Origin: CAXBID01 sp963815305
GTDB lineage: Bacteria > Bacteroidota > Bacteroidia > Flavobacteriales > Flavobacteriaceae
Assembly: GCA_963815305.1 (NCBI GenBank)
Contig: CAWFFW010000001.1
Span: 2,170,001 to 2,234,000 of the forward strand
DNA: 64,000 bases
Reading direction: 5' to 3'
Shown here: piece by piece, positions 16,992-25,114 of the stretch
Numbering within the stretch: the first letter of the stretch is position 1
How the letters are laid out: each line of letters opens with the position of its first letter
The notes under the pieces: model-generated
Told to the model about the DNA's origin: nothing
What the model saw: only the letters and a program-made list of their open reading frames with translations
The model's database searches: none
Translations under genes and position numbers: made by a program

Positions 16992-18437
16992 ATGCAAAAA
17001 TATATTGTTGTTAATCAACCTGAAAAATGGAATTTCTTAACAGAAAACATCACCGTTATTTCATCTCAAAATTATCTTACAAATCCTCAATATTCACTAG
17101 TAAAAAAGGCTCGTATTTTTAATCTTTGTAAAGATTATAATTACCAATCTAAAGGGTATTACGTATCTCTTTTAGCTGAAGCTAGAGGTCATTTGGCTAT
17201 TCCAACCGTTAAAAATATTGTTGATTTAAAGAACTTAAAACTGGTAAGAATTGTATCTGACGAGTTTGATGATATTATTCAGCAAAGTTTAAAAAATATA
17301 AAATCTAGAGAGTTTACCTTAAGTATTTATTTTGGGCAAAACGTAGCTCAAAAATACAAAGAGTTAAGCACGCTATTTTACAAACATTTTCAAGTGCCAT
17401 TTTTTCGTGTAAAATTTATTTACAACACCAAATGGAACATACAAAGCGTTAAAGTGATTTCAGAATCTGAAATTCCTAATGATCATTTAGAAAGTGTTCA
17501 AGAATTTGCAAACCAGTACTTTTCAAAAAAACGATATGACACATTGAAACTTACGCAGAGTGATTTTGATTTAGCCATATTGGTGAATCCTAACGATCCT
17601 GCACCTCCAAGCAATCCAAAGGCTTTAAAGAAATTTATTGAGGTTGCTGAAAAAATGAATATTTATGCTGAAATTATTGAGCCAAAAGATTTAACACGAT
17701 TATCTTCATTTGATGCCTTGTTTATAAGACAAAGCACTGAGGTTAATAACGAAACCTATGCATTTGCGCGAAAAGCACAACAAGAAGGAATTGCATTAGT
17801 AGATTATCCAGATGCTATTTTAAAATGTTGCAATAAGGTTTATATGGCCGAAGCTTTGCAAAATGCTAATATAGACACGCCTAAAACAATTATTGTACAT
17901 AAAGATAACTTAGATGAGGTTTTGAAACACACAGGATTACCTTGTGTTTTAAAAGCGCCCGATTCTACATTTTCATTCGGTGTTAAGAAAGCAAAAACAT
18001 TAGAAGAATTTCTTGATTTGGCGAATCAGATGTTAAAGGAATCTGATTTAATTATTGCACAGGAGTTTTGTCCGTCAGATTATGATTGGCGCATTGGCAT
18101 TATGGACGGCGTACCATTTTTTGCTTGTAAATATTACATGGCTAAAGGGCATTGGCAAATTTATAATTGGAAAGCTAAAAAGAAAAACGACCAAGATGGT
18201 GATGCTGATTGTTTACCAATTGAAAAAGTACCTAAAAAAGTTTTAAAAATGGCTATTAAGTCTGCTAAACTTATGGGCGAAGGTTTATATGGTATTGATA
18301 TAAAAGTGGTTGAAGAAAAACCTATGGTGATTGAAATAAACGACAACCCGAATATTGATTTTGGCGTTGAAGACGAATTTTATGGCGATTTGATATATAG
18401 TACCGTTTTGAACGCATTAAAAAGTAGATTAGATTAG
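16992..18437 (+). CDS. RimK-like ATP-grasp ligase with RLAN-type N-terminal domain
   Basis: 481 residues. Residues about 1-170 (MQKYIVVNQPEKWNF, then NLCKDYNYQSKGYYVSLLAE) match the domain found N-terminal to some RimK-like ATP-grasp proteins. Residues about 195-480 are an ATP-grasp ligase: PCVLKAPDSTFSFGVKKAKT as nucleotide-binding lid, IIAQEFCPSDYDWRIGIMDG, and the Mg-binding EINDNPNID near the C-terminus. ATP-grasp ligases activate a carboxylate as acyl phosphate and join it to an amine; RimK itself adds Glu to S6. It is the first gene of a three-gene operon whose second gene is another ligase, separated by one nucleotide. Substrates unknown. Confidence 0.9.
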   Translation: MQKYIVVNQPEKWNFLTENITVISSQNYLTNPQYSLVKKARIFNLCKDYNYQSKGYYVSLLAEARGHLAIPTVKNIVDLKNLKLVRIVSDEFDDIIQQSLKNIKSREFTLSIYFGQNVAQKYKELSTLFYKHFQVPFFRVKFIYNTKWNIQSVKVISESEIPNDHLESVQEFANQYFSKKRYDTLKLTQSDFDLAILVNPNDPAPPSNPKALKKFIEVAEKMNIYAEIIEPKDLTRLSSFDALFIRQSTEVNNETYAFARKAQQEGIALVDYPDAILKCCNKVYMAEALQNANIDTPKTIIVHKDNLDEVLKHTGLPCVLKAPDSTFSFGVKKAKTLEEFLDLANQMLKESDLIIAQEFCPSDYDWRIGIMDGVPFFACKYYMAKGHWQIYNWKAKKKNDQDGDADCLPIEKVPKKVLKMAIKSAKLMGEGLYGIDIKVVEEKPMVIEINDNPNIDFGVEDEFYGDLIYSTVLNALKSRLD

Positions 18438-18438
18438 T

Positions 18439-19665
18439 ATGAGTAAAAAATATCATTTATTTGAAGTTTTTGGGATCGAGTTAGAATATATGCTTGTTAA
18501 TAATACTAATTTGAAAGTTTCGCCTATTGTTGATGAATTAATGACGCTAAAGAGTGGAAGTCTATCTGATGATGTTAATAATGGATCTATTGCATGGAGT
18601 AATGAATTGGTAGCGCACGTCGTTGAACTAAAAACAAACGGACCAACAGGCGATTTAAATAACTTATCTGAGGCATTTCATAAAAATATATTAGAAATAA
18701 ATAGTCTTTTAAAACCATTAAATACCTCACTTTTACCAACAGCATCACATCCTTTGATGAACCCTGCTACCGATACGCAACTCTGGAAACATAGTTATAG
18801 TGAAGTTTATGCATTGTATAATCGTATTTTTAATTGTTCAGGACACGGATGGAGTAATGTACAAAGTACACACATCAATCTCCCTTTTTTTGATGACACC
18901 GAGTTTGAAAAACTTCATGCGGCTATCCGGATAATTTTACCTTTAATTCCTGGCTTATGTGCAAGTTCGCCCATTATGGAAGGTAAAAGTACAGGATTTA
19001 AAGATACACGTTTAGAATATTATAAAACCAACCAGAAGGAAATTCCTGAAATGACAGGTTTGGTTATTCCTGAACAGGTATTTTCAAAAAAAGAATATAA
19101 TGACGTTATTTTCAGCCCAATAAATAAAGCAATAAAACCTCACGATACTGAAAATATTTTAGATCATTATTTTCTCAACTCTCGCGGTGCCATAGCACGT
19201 TTTGATAGAAATGCTATTGAAATTAGATTGGTTGATATTCAGGAATGTCCGCAAGCCGATATTGCTATTTGCGTTTTGATTATTGAGGTGGTAAAATTAT
19301 TAGTAAGTAACCAAACAGCCTCATTAGAAGCTCAAAAAAACTGGACTAAGGAAGCACTTTATAGCATTTTAGATCCGTGCATTAAGGAGGCTGAAAACCA
19401 TATTATATACACATTAGATTATCTTAATTTATTTCAAATAGAGCAAGCTTGCACGGTTAATGACGTTTGGAAACAACTTTATAATTTGGTAAAACCAAAA
19501 ATTCATAGTACGCATCATGCAGCTATTGAAAGCATATTGGAATACGGCACATTATCCACGCGTATTATAAAAGCTATCGACAGCGATTTTTCAGATAAAA
19601 ATATTAAAAACACCTATTTTAAATTGGGATTTTGTTTGCAAGAAAATAAATTATTTTTGCCTTGA
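18439..19665 (+). CDS. GCS2-family glutamate-cysteine ligase-like amidoligase
   Basis: 408 residues. The N-terminal LFEVFGIELEYMLV is the GCS2 metal/ATP motif, followed by NELVAHVVELKTNGP with its acidic residues. The middle STHINLPFFDD and the later SRGAIARFDRNAIEIRLVDI are the equivalents of the active-site strands in carboxylate-amine ligases of the YbdK/GCS2 type. Members join the gamma- or alpha-carboxyl of Glu or related acids to amines. True glutathione synthesis is unlikely, because the partners are a RimK-like protein and a hydrolase, not a GshB. It follows the ATP-grasp gene after one base and overlaps the next gene. Confidence 0.88.
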   Translation: MSKKYHLFEVFGIELEYMLVNNTNLKVSPIVDELMTLKSGSLSDDVNNGSIAWSNELVAHVVELKTNGPTGDLNNLSEAFHKNILEINSLLKPLNTSLLPTASHPLMNPATDTQLWKHSYSEVYALYNRIFNCSGHGWSNVQSTHINLPFFDDTEFEKLHAAIRIILPLIPGLCASSPIMEGKSTGFKDTRLEYYKTNQKEIPEMTGLVIPEQVFSKKEYNDVIFSPINKAIKPHDTENILDHYFLNSRGAIARFDRNAIEIRLVDIQECPQADIAICVLIIEVVKLLVSNQTASLEAQKNWTKEALYSILDPCIKEAENHIIYTLDYLNLFQIEQACTVNDVWKQLYNLVKPKIHSTHHAAIESILEYGTLSTRIIKAIDSDFSDKNIKNTYFKLGFCLQENKLFLP

Positions 19666-20357
19666 AACTATTACTAACCTGTGAACATGGGGGAAATTCA
19701 ATCCCTAAAGACTATAAAAGCTATTTTAACAATTATGATCAAATTTTAGATTCACATCGGGGTTATGATTTAGGTGCTTTGGATGTTTTTAAATTTTTAA
19801 AACCTTTAGCAAACTCATCATTTTCTTCCAATATAAGTCGATTACTTATAGAATTGAATCGTTCAGTACGTCATCCAAATTTATTTTCGGAATTCACTAA
19901 AATTATATCTAAAAGTAAAAAAGAATCATTGATTGATACGCATTATTTAGTTTACAGAAATGCGGTTGAAAGAACAATAAGCGACTGGATTTTAAACAAT
20001 GAAAAGGTATTGCATCTATCAATTCATTCCTTCACTCCCATCTTAAATAATGAAGAAAGGCACTGTGATATTGGATTGCTTTACGATTCCAAAAGAGCAA
20101 ATGAAAAAAAAATTTGTGCGTCATTTAAAAAGGAAATAATTACTGTAAATCCAAAATTAAATGTTCGATACAACTACCCATATTTAGGACGTGCGGATGG
20201 GTTTACCACATATTTACGTAGGCAATTTAAAACTAACTACTTAGGTATTGAAATTGAAGTTAATCAAAAGTATTCAAAAAATAATCAGATGGATAATCAA
20301 ATAAAAAACTTGTTATCAAAAAGCATAACATCCATTTTAAAATCTGGTTTATGTTAG
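19662..20357 (+). CDS. N-formylglutamate amidohydrolase family protein
   Basis: 231 residues starting at a TTG inside the TTGA that also contains the stop of the GCS2 gene, so translation is coupled. The N-terminus LLLTCEHGGNSIP carries the first zinc-ligand motif (CEHGG with Glu and His). LDSHRGYDLGAL, IELNRSVRHPNLFS and LHLSIHSFTPIL (a zinc/active-site His) follow, and the C-terminus has YLGIEIEVNQKY in place of the family's usual LEIRQD-type motif. Formylglutamate amidohydrolases cleave N-acyl-glutamates in histidine breakdown, but no hut gene is nearby. Here the enzyme probably hydrolyses an amide made or recognised by the two ligases. Confidence 0.87.
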   Translation: MKLLLTCEHGGNSIPKDYKSYFNNYDQILDSHRGYDLGALDVFKFLKPLANSSFSSNISRLLIELNRSVRHPNLFSEFTKIISKSKKESLIDTHYLVYRNAVERTISDWILNNEKVLHLSIHSFTPILNNEERHCDIGLLYDSKRANEKKICASFKKEIITVNPKLNVRYNYPYLGRADGFTTYLRRQFKTNYLGIEIEVNQKYSKNNQMDNQIKNLLSKSITSILKSGLC

Positions 20358-20373
20358 TTTGAACTATTCAAAC

Positions 20374-20407
20374 AAAAAAAAAGAGTCAAAATTGACTCTT
20401 TTTTTTT
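20374..20407. terminator. Bidirectional terminator between the amidoligase operon and the DJ-1 gene
   Basis: Stem AAGAGTCA / TGACTCTT flanked by a seven-A run and a nine-T run, so it can end transcripts from both sides. Confidence 0.9.
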
Positions 20408-20424
20408 ATTTGAAATTTGATGTA

Positions 20425-20985
20425 CTACGCAGTTTGCATTTTGTGCTTACCTTCATATACTTCTTCAACCAGTTTTTTGTTGAATGCTGGTAAATCATCT
20501 GGTGATCGGCTTGTTACTAAGCCATGATCTACCACTACTTCTTCATCTACCCAATTAGCGCCCGCGTTGACAATGTCGGTTTTAATAGAGCTGAATGATG
20601 TCACTTTACGTCCTTTCAAAACACCTGCTTCCGCTAGTAGCCAAGGCGCATGACAAATAGCTGCTACTGGTTTATGGTTCTCAAAAAATGATTTCACGAA
20701 TGATATCGCTTTTTCATTTCTTCTTAATAAATCTGGATTAATTACACCACCTGGTAATACCAAGGCATTATAATCGCTCTGATTTACATTGTCTACTGTT
20801 TTATCTACATCATAGGAATTACTCCAATTTCCATCGGCCCAACCTTTGATGCTACCAGATTCTAAAGATACTATATGTACTTCCGCTCCAGCATTTTCTA
20901 AAGCTTTTTTAGGTTCTCTTAATTCACTTTCCTCAAATCCATTGGTTGCTAAAATTGCAACGGTCTTTCTTTCTAAATTTTTCAT
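20425..20985 (-). CDS. DJ-1/PfpI family protein (type 1 glutamine amidotransferase fold)
   Basis: 186 residues. The nucleophile elbow AAICHAPWLLAEAG places Cys next to His as in PfpI and YhbO. The catalytic-site Glu region is FEESELREPKKALENAGAEV near the N-terminus. Relatives are reported as stress-induced glyoxalases or deglycases and as proteases; which applies here cannot be read from sequence. There is no signal peptide. Single gene converging on the amidoligase operon over a shared terminator. Confidence 0.9.
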   Translation of the reverse strand: MKNLERKTVAILATNGFEESELREPKKALENAGAEVHIVSLESGSIKGWADGNWSNSYDVDKTVDNVNQSDYNALVLPGGVINPDLLRRNEKAISFVKSFFENHKPVAAICHAPWLLAEAGVLKGRKVTSFSSIKTDIVNAGANWVDEEVVVDHGLVTSRSPDDLPAFNKKLVEEVYEGKHKMQTA

Positions 20986-21100
20986 TTGTGTTTAAAGTTT
21001 TTAATTAATAATTCGTTTACAAGAATATAACACAAATAACCGCTAATACCTAATTTTACTAGTGCTTTAACGAAAATTTAATACTTTTTGTTAATGGATT

Positions 21101-22408
21101 TTAACGTTTTGAAACTTCTGCGTAAAGATCAAAATCTTCAGCTTCAATAATTTTGACGTTAGTGAATTCACCAGTTTTTAAATAAGTATTCGTCGCATCT
21201 ATTAAAACCTCATTATCAACATCAGGAGAATCAAATTCAGTACGTCCAACAAAATAATTCCCTTCTTTTCTATCAATCACCACTTTAAATTCTTGTCCTA
21301 TTTTTTGTTGATTTAATTCCCAAGAAATTTGGGATTGAATTTCCATGATTTGGTTTGCTCTGTCTATCTTAACATCTTGAGGCACATCATCTTCTAAATT
21401 ATAGGCATGGGTGTTTTCCTCATGAGAATATGTAAAACAACCTAAACGTTCAAAACGCATGTCTTGTACCCATTGCTTTAATTCTTGAAAATTTTCTTCA
21501 GTTTCTCCAGGATATCCCACAATAAGTGTTGTTCTAATAGTCATCTCTGGTACAATAGCTCTAAAATCTTGAAGTAACTTCGTGGTTTTTTCTTTAGTTG
21601 TGCCTCGACGCATACTTTTCAGAATAGTGTCTGAAATATGTTGCAACGGAATATCTAAGTAATTACAAACTTTAGCTTCGCGCTTCATCACATCCAATAC
21701 ATCCAACGGAAAACCTGTTGGAAATGCATAGTGCAAACGGATCCACTCCACGCCGTCAACCTTAACTAAGGCTTCAAGTAACTCTGCTAAGTTTCGTTTT
21801 TTATATAAATCGAGTCCATAGTACGTTAAATCTTGAGCAATTAAAATGAGTTCTTTAACACCTTTAGCAGCTAATTTTTCAGCCTCAATAACAATATCTT
21901 CAATAGGTGTACTGCGGTGCTTTCCACGCATTATAGGAATAGCACAAAACGAGCAAGGTCTATCACAACCTTCAGCTATTTTTAAATAGGCGTAATTTTT
22001 TGGTGTCGTTGTTAAGCGCTCACCAATGAGTTCGTGTTTATAATCTGCTCCTAATGCTTTTAGTAATCCTGGTAATTCCGTAGTCCCAAAATATTCGTCT
22101 ACATTGGGAATTTCTTTTATCAAATCTGGTTTGTAACGCTCACTTAAACATCCCGTTACAAAAACCTTATCAACATCACCATCTTGCTTTTTTTGAACGT
22201 ATTCTAAAATAGTATTAACACTTTCTTCTTTAGCATTATTTATAAAACCACAAGTGTTTATAACTACAATATTGCCTTCTTCTTCATGTACAACATCTTT
22301 CCCACTGGCTTTCAATTGCCCCATGAGCACCTCGCTGTCGTAAACATTTTTGCTACAACCCAAGGTTACCACGTTGATTCTATTCTTTTTAAGTGTTTTT
22401 GTTCTCAT
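21101..22408 (-). CDS. rimO: Ribosomal protein S12 methylthiotransferase RimO
   Basis: 435 residues from MRTKTLKKNRINVVTLGCSK; a longer frame would run through the promoter and is rejected. The order is an N-terminal UPF0004 domain (LGCSKNVYDSE, VINTCGFI), a radical-SAM core with CDRPCSFCAIPIMRGKHRS holding CxxxCxxC, and a C-terminal TRAM domain (EFKVVIDRKEGNYFVGRTEF). The enzyme adds a methylthio group to the beta-carbon of an Asp of S12. Monocistronic here; it often neighbours ftsY in this family, and does so here at a distance of about 2.7 kb. Confidence 0.95.
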   Translation of the reverse strand: MRTKTLKKNRINVVTLGCSKNVYDSEVLMGQLKASGKDVVHEEEGNIVVINTCGFINNAKEESVNTILEYVQKKQDGDVDKVFVTGCLSERYKPDLIKEIPNVDEYFGTTELPGLLKALGADYKHELIGERLTTTPKNYAYLKIAEGCDRPCSFCAIPIMRGKHRSTPIEDIVIEAEKLAAKGVKELILIAQDLTYYGLDLYKKRNLAELLEALVKVDGVEWIRLHYAFPTGFPLDVLDVMKREAKVCNYLDIPLQHISDTILKSMRRGTTKEKTTKLLQDFRAIVPEMTIRTTLIVGYPGETEENFQELKQWVQDMRFERLGCFTYSHEENTHAYNLEDDVPQDVKIDRANQIMEIQSQISWELNQQKIGQEFKVVIDRKEGNYFVGRTEFDSPDVDNEVLIDATNTYLKTGEFTNVKIIEAEDFDLYAEVSKR

Positions 22409-22425
22409 ACCAAAATTTAAGTGTG

Positions 22426-22433
22426 CAAAGATA
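22426..22433 (-). promoter_or_regulatory. -7 box of rimO
   Basis: TATCTTTG on the minus strand, 17 nt before the ATG. The same 14-bp motif as upstream of the cyclophilin-FKBP gene (here 22437-22450) begins 3 nt upstream. Confidence 0.6.
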
Positions 22434-22522
22434 CATAATGATTTACGATTTAAGATTAACGATTTCTGTTTAACCAACGAATCAAGTTTTTAATACTAAT
22501 GACTTTTATTTTTAAGTGAAAT

Positions 22523-22693
22523 AAAAGAATTTCTTGAAACGAACTATCCTTGAGGCAGAGCCATAGAGGTATTTTGCTCGTTTCATTTTGACTTTCAGGG
22601 TCAAAAACCGAAATTCTGCTATTTAGATTCCCGTTTTCACGGGAATGACAATTTTAAAGGAAACGCCGACGCAGAGCGTCGAGAAATTCTTTT
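22523..22693. mobile_element. Possible MITE-like element with 12-bp inverted ends
   Basis: AAAAGAATTTCT (22523-22534) and its perfect complement AGAAATTCTTTT (22682-22693) bound 171 bp without coding capacity. Inside are a hairpin of the dispersed ATTCCCG/CGGGAAT type (22627-22646) and a short GACGC/GCGTC stem. No clear target-site duplication. It may instead be a cluster of small palindromes. Confidence 0.4.
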
Positions 22694-22743
22694 CGATTAA
22701 ACTTTTACTATATTTAATAGTCCAAATATGAAAACCTACTGTT

Positions 22744-23817
22744 ATGAAAACCATGATCTACTTCATTTTAATAGTTTTTAGTTTTTGTTTTAGTTGTTCG
22801 TCAAATGATGCAACTACAGCACCAGAACCAAATATAGATGAACTTTATTTCCCACCTATAAATTCAAATGATTGGGATACAAAATCTGTTTCGGATTTAA
22901 ACTGGAATGTAAACGAATTACAACCCCTTTTAGATTTTCTTGAAGAAAATAATACCAAAAGTTTTATAATACTACATGATGGAAAAATTGTGGTTGAGGA
23001 ATACATGAACGACCATAGCAGTAGCAAGCCTTGGTACTGGGCTAGCGCTGGAAAAACATTAACTACAGCTATTACTGGAATAGCACATGAAGAAGGTCTT
23101 ATAGATATAAATAATAAAGTATCGGATTATTTAGGTGCTGGATGGACGAGTGCGCCTTTAGAAAAAGAAAATTTAATAACTTGTAAAAATCTGCTTTCTA
23201 TGGACTCTGGATTGGATGAAAGCTTTGGGAATAATGTTGAAAAACAAAATCTTATATACAAAGCTGATGCTGGAACGCGTTGGGCATATAGTAATGTATA
23301 CGTTAAAATGCAAGATGTTGTTGCAGAAACGAGCAATATAACTTGGAGTGACTATTTTAATAGCAAATTGAGAGATAAAATTGGTATGAACGGTGCTTGG
23401 TTAAAAACAGGCGGTTTTAGTGTTTATTGGAGCAGCGCTAGAAGTATGGCTCGTTTTGGCTTATTAATTTCTGCTGATGGTATTTGGAAAAATACGCAAA
23501 TTATTCCAGAAAATTTTTTGAATAAAGCTATAAATACCTCTCAAAATATGAATAAATCTTATGGTTATTTATGGTGGTTAAATGGAAAAGATAGCTATAA
23601 ATTACCATCTTCTCAAGTTGAATTTCAGGGAAAGTTAATTCCTAATGCCCCAAATGATTTGTATGCTGGATTAGGTAAAAATGATCAAAAAATCTATGTT
23701 GTATCAAGTAAAAAATTAGTAGTTATTAGGATGGGTGACGCTGTAAATGGTGAAAATTTCGCATTGTCTAATTTTGATAATGACCTTTGGGAAAAAATTA
23801 ATGCTTTGATTGATTAG
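22744..23817 (+). CDS. Serine hydrolase, class C beta-lactamase/DD-peptidase-like lipoprotein
   Basis: 357 residues. A lipoprotein signal MKTMIYFILIVFSFCFSC precedes SSND. The penicillin-binding-protein-like fold carries the SxxK tetrad SAGK (Ser101, Lys104) and the YxN motif as Tyr182-Ser-Asn184 (RWAYSNVYVKMQ). The third motif of class C enzymes is not obvious. This group covers esterases, DD-peptidases and transferases, so a resistance role should not be assumed. Probably attached to the outer or cytoplasmic membrane. Its stop overlaps the end of a convergent pseudogene. Confidence 0.88.
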   Translation: MKTMIYFILIVFSFCFSCSSNDATTAPEPNIDELYFPPINSNDWDTKSVSDLNWNVNELQPLLDFLEENNTKSFIILHDGKIVVEEYMNDHSSSKPWYWASAGKTLTTAITGIAHEEGLIDINNKVSDYLGAGWTSAPLEKENLITCKNLLSMDSGLDESFGNNVEKQNLIYKADAGTRWAYSNVYVKMQDVVAETSNITWSDYFNSKLRDKIGMNGAWLKTGGFSVYWSSARSMARFGLLISADGIWKNTQIIPENFLNKAINTSQNMNKSYGYLWWLNGKDSYKLPSSQVEFQGKLIPNAPNDLYAGLGKNDQKIYVVSSKKLVVIRMGDAVNGENFALSNFDNDLWEKINALID

Positions 23818-24217
23818 TTTCTCTCTTCAAAAGGAATTATAGTACCTTTTTTAAGACATTTCAAAGCATTGCCCAACAAAAAAATGATCATTATTTTCAG
23901 ACCAATTTTTATGACTAAATTTTAGATAAGTCCCATTTTTTTTAGTTTCAAAATCAAAACCGAAGGTGTTAGGGTTCCAGTCTTTATCTGAATCTGTTAT
24001 TTTTAAATGAAATGATTCGTTGGCTTTTATTTTTGAAACTTTAAAGAACCAATTGTAATCATCTGTGAAATTTAAGTTGTATTCTGAATGTAATTCTGGT
24101 TTTCCTAAAGATTTTAAAGTCCACCAATTATCTAGATGCTTTGTTAAGAGACACCGCGTCAAAAACTTCTTTAGTTGAAGCTTTTATTAGAAGATTATGG
24201 TAGATGTTGTAACTCAT
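23814..24217 (-). pseudogene. Decayed SRPBCC/AHSA1-type protein gene
   Basis: Three pieces of one protein lie in different frames. From the ATG at 24217 the frame reads MSYNIYHNLLIKASTKEVFD then AVS. A shifted frame continues LLTKHLDNWWTLKSLG through FKVSKIKANESFHLKITDSD and FSHKNWSENNDHFFVG and stops. A third frame carries ALKCLKKGTIIPFEERN to a stop at 23814. This is the order of a START-like SRPBCC/AHSA1 protein with at least two frameshifts and probably lost residues near the second. Such proteins bind hydrophobic ligands, but this copy should be inactive. Its end overlaps the serine hydrolase stop by 4 nt. Confidence 0.8.
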
Positions 24218-24226
24218 TACTAAAAT

Positions 24227-25060
24227 TCAAATACTTTTTGCTTTGAGATAATTAATAAATGTTGAACAAGTAACTAACATGAATTTAGCTTCATCAAAAT
24301 CTGGCGAATATTCGCTATCAATTAATGCATGACGAATTCCTGTTTTTTCATCATTAGTATAAGTATATAACTTTTCAAAAGCGGACTTCAAACTCGGATT
24401 AATTTTTATTCCTGATTTTTCTAAATTATTGAGGGCTTTCCCAAGGGTATTCTCTCCTGTAATTATTTTACAAATTGTTTCTACTGCTGAAATGGATTCT
24501 TTTATTGAATTTCTATAATCTGGATTCTCTCTGTTTGACAAATAACTTAATGAAGTATCAAGATGCGTCTTAACATCCTTAAATTTATCATTATTTTTTA
24601 ACGCATTTTCAATACTTTCAATTTCAATTTCGTCAGAAATAGAAGTAATTTTACAATTAATAATTCTATATGCAGAAAGTTCTTTTTCTAGAATTGAATT
24701 GCATTCATCAATAAATCTAGATTGGTATTCATGTGAATATTCTTTTTTCCAAAAAGTAGTATAAAAAGAAATCAATTCAAAAAAATCAAAAATATCAAAC
24801 CATTCAGCATTATCAAAAAACCAACTCTAAATGAATTTTAAATTGAATTCAATTGAAATTTTGTAAAAATTTGATTTTTTATTAATCTGTCCATAAATCT
24901 TTAAAACAATCAATTAAATATACTGAGTTCTCTTTTTCATAAAACCGAAAAAAATTATCATAAAAACATTCCATAATTTCACTTTAAAAATTTCATCAAC
25001 AGATTCCTTCTGAAGAACAGTCCTCATTTCAGTTTTTCCTATACGTTGTGAAAATTTCAT
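24227..25060 (-). pseudogene. Decayed AbiJ-type (AbiJ_NTD4-like) abortive-infection gene
   Basis: From the ATG at 25060 the frame reads MKFSQRIGKTEMRTVLQKES then VDEIFKVKLWNVF, the N-terminus typical of AbiJ_NTD4 proteins. The match then moves to another frame (YDNFFRFYEKENSVYLIDCF) ending in tandem stops, returns to the first frame (FYKISIEFNLKFI, stop, WFFDNAEWFDIFDFFELISF) and finally runs open for the conserved C-terminal domain (NPDYRNSIKESISAVETICK, ENTLGKALNNLEKSGI). An open frame of 182 codons (24227-24775) remains, but with no proper start. At least two compensating indels and one in-frame stop show decay. AbiJ proteins act in phage-triggered abortive infection. Confidence 0.78.
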
Positions 25061-25084
25061 ATAAAACTAATAGCTACAAAATGG

Positions 25085-25104
25085 ATTCCTGCCTTCGCAA
25101 GAAT
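25085..25104. repeat. Dispersed 20-bp palindrome
   Basis: ATTCCTGC / GCAAGAAT with loop CTTC (one mismatch), followed by GACAAAAC. Same family as the copies at 22627, 26287, 32040 and 61710. Confidence 0.6.
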
Positions 25105-25114
25105 GACAAAACGG

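Noticed and set aside
18439..19665. Glutathione synthesis by the GCS2-family gene
   Set aside because: No glutathione synthetase is adjacent; neighbours are a RimK-like ligase and a hydrolase, and GCS2 proteins have varied substrates.
22744..23817. Beta-lactamase resistance gene
   Set aside because: The SxxK and YxN motifs are shared by esterases and DD-peptidases, the third class C motif is not evident, and no regulator is nearby.
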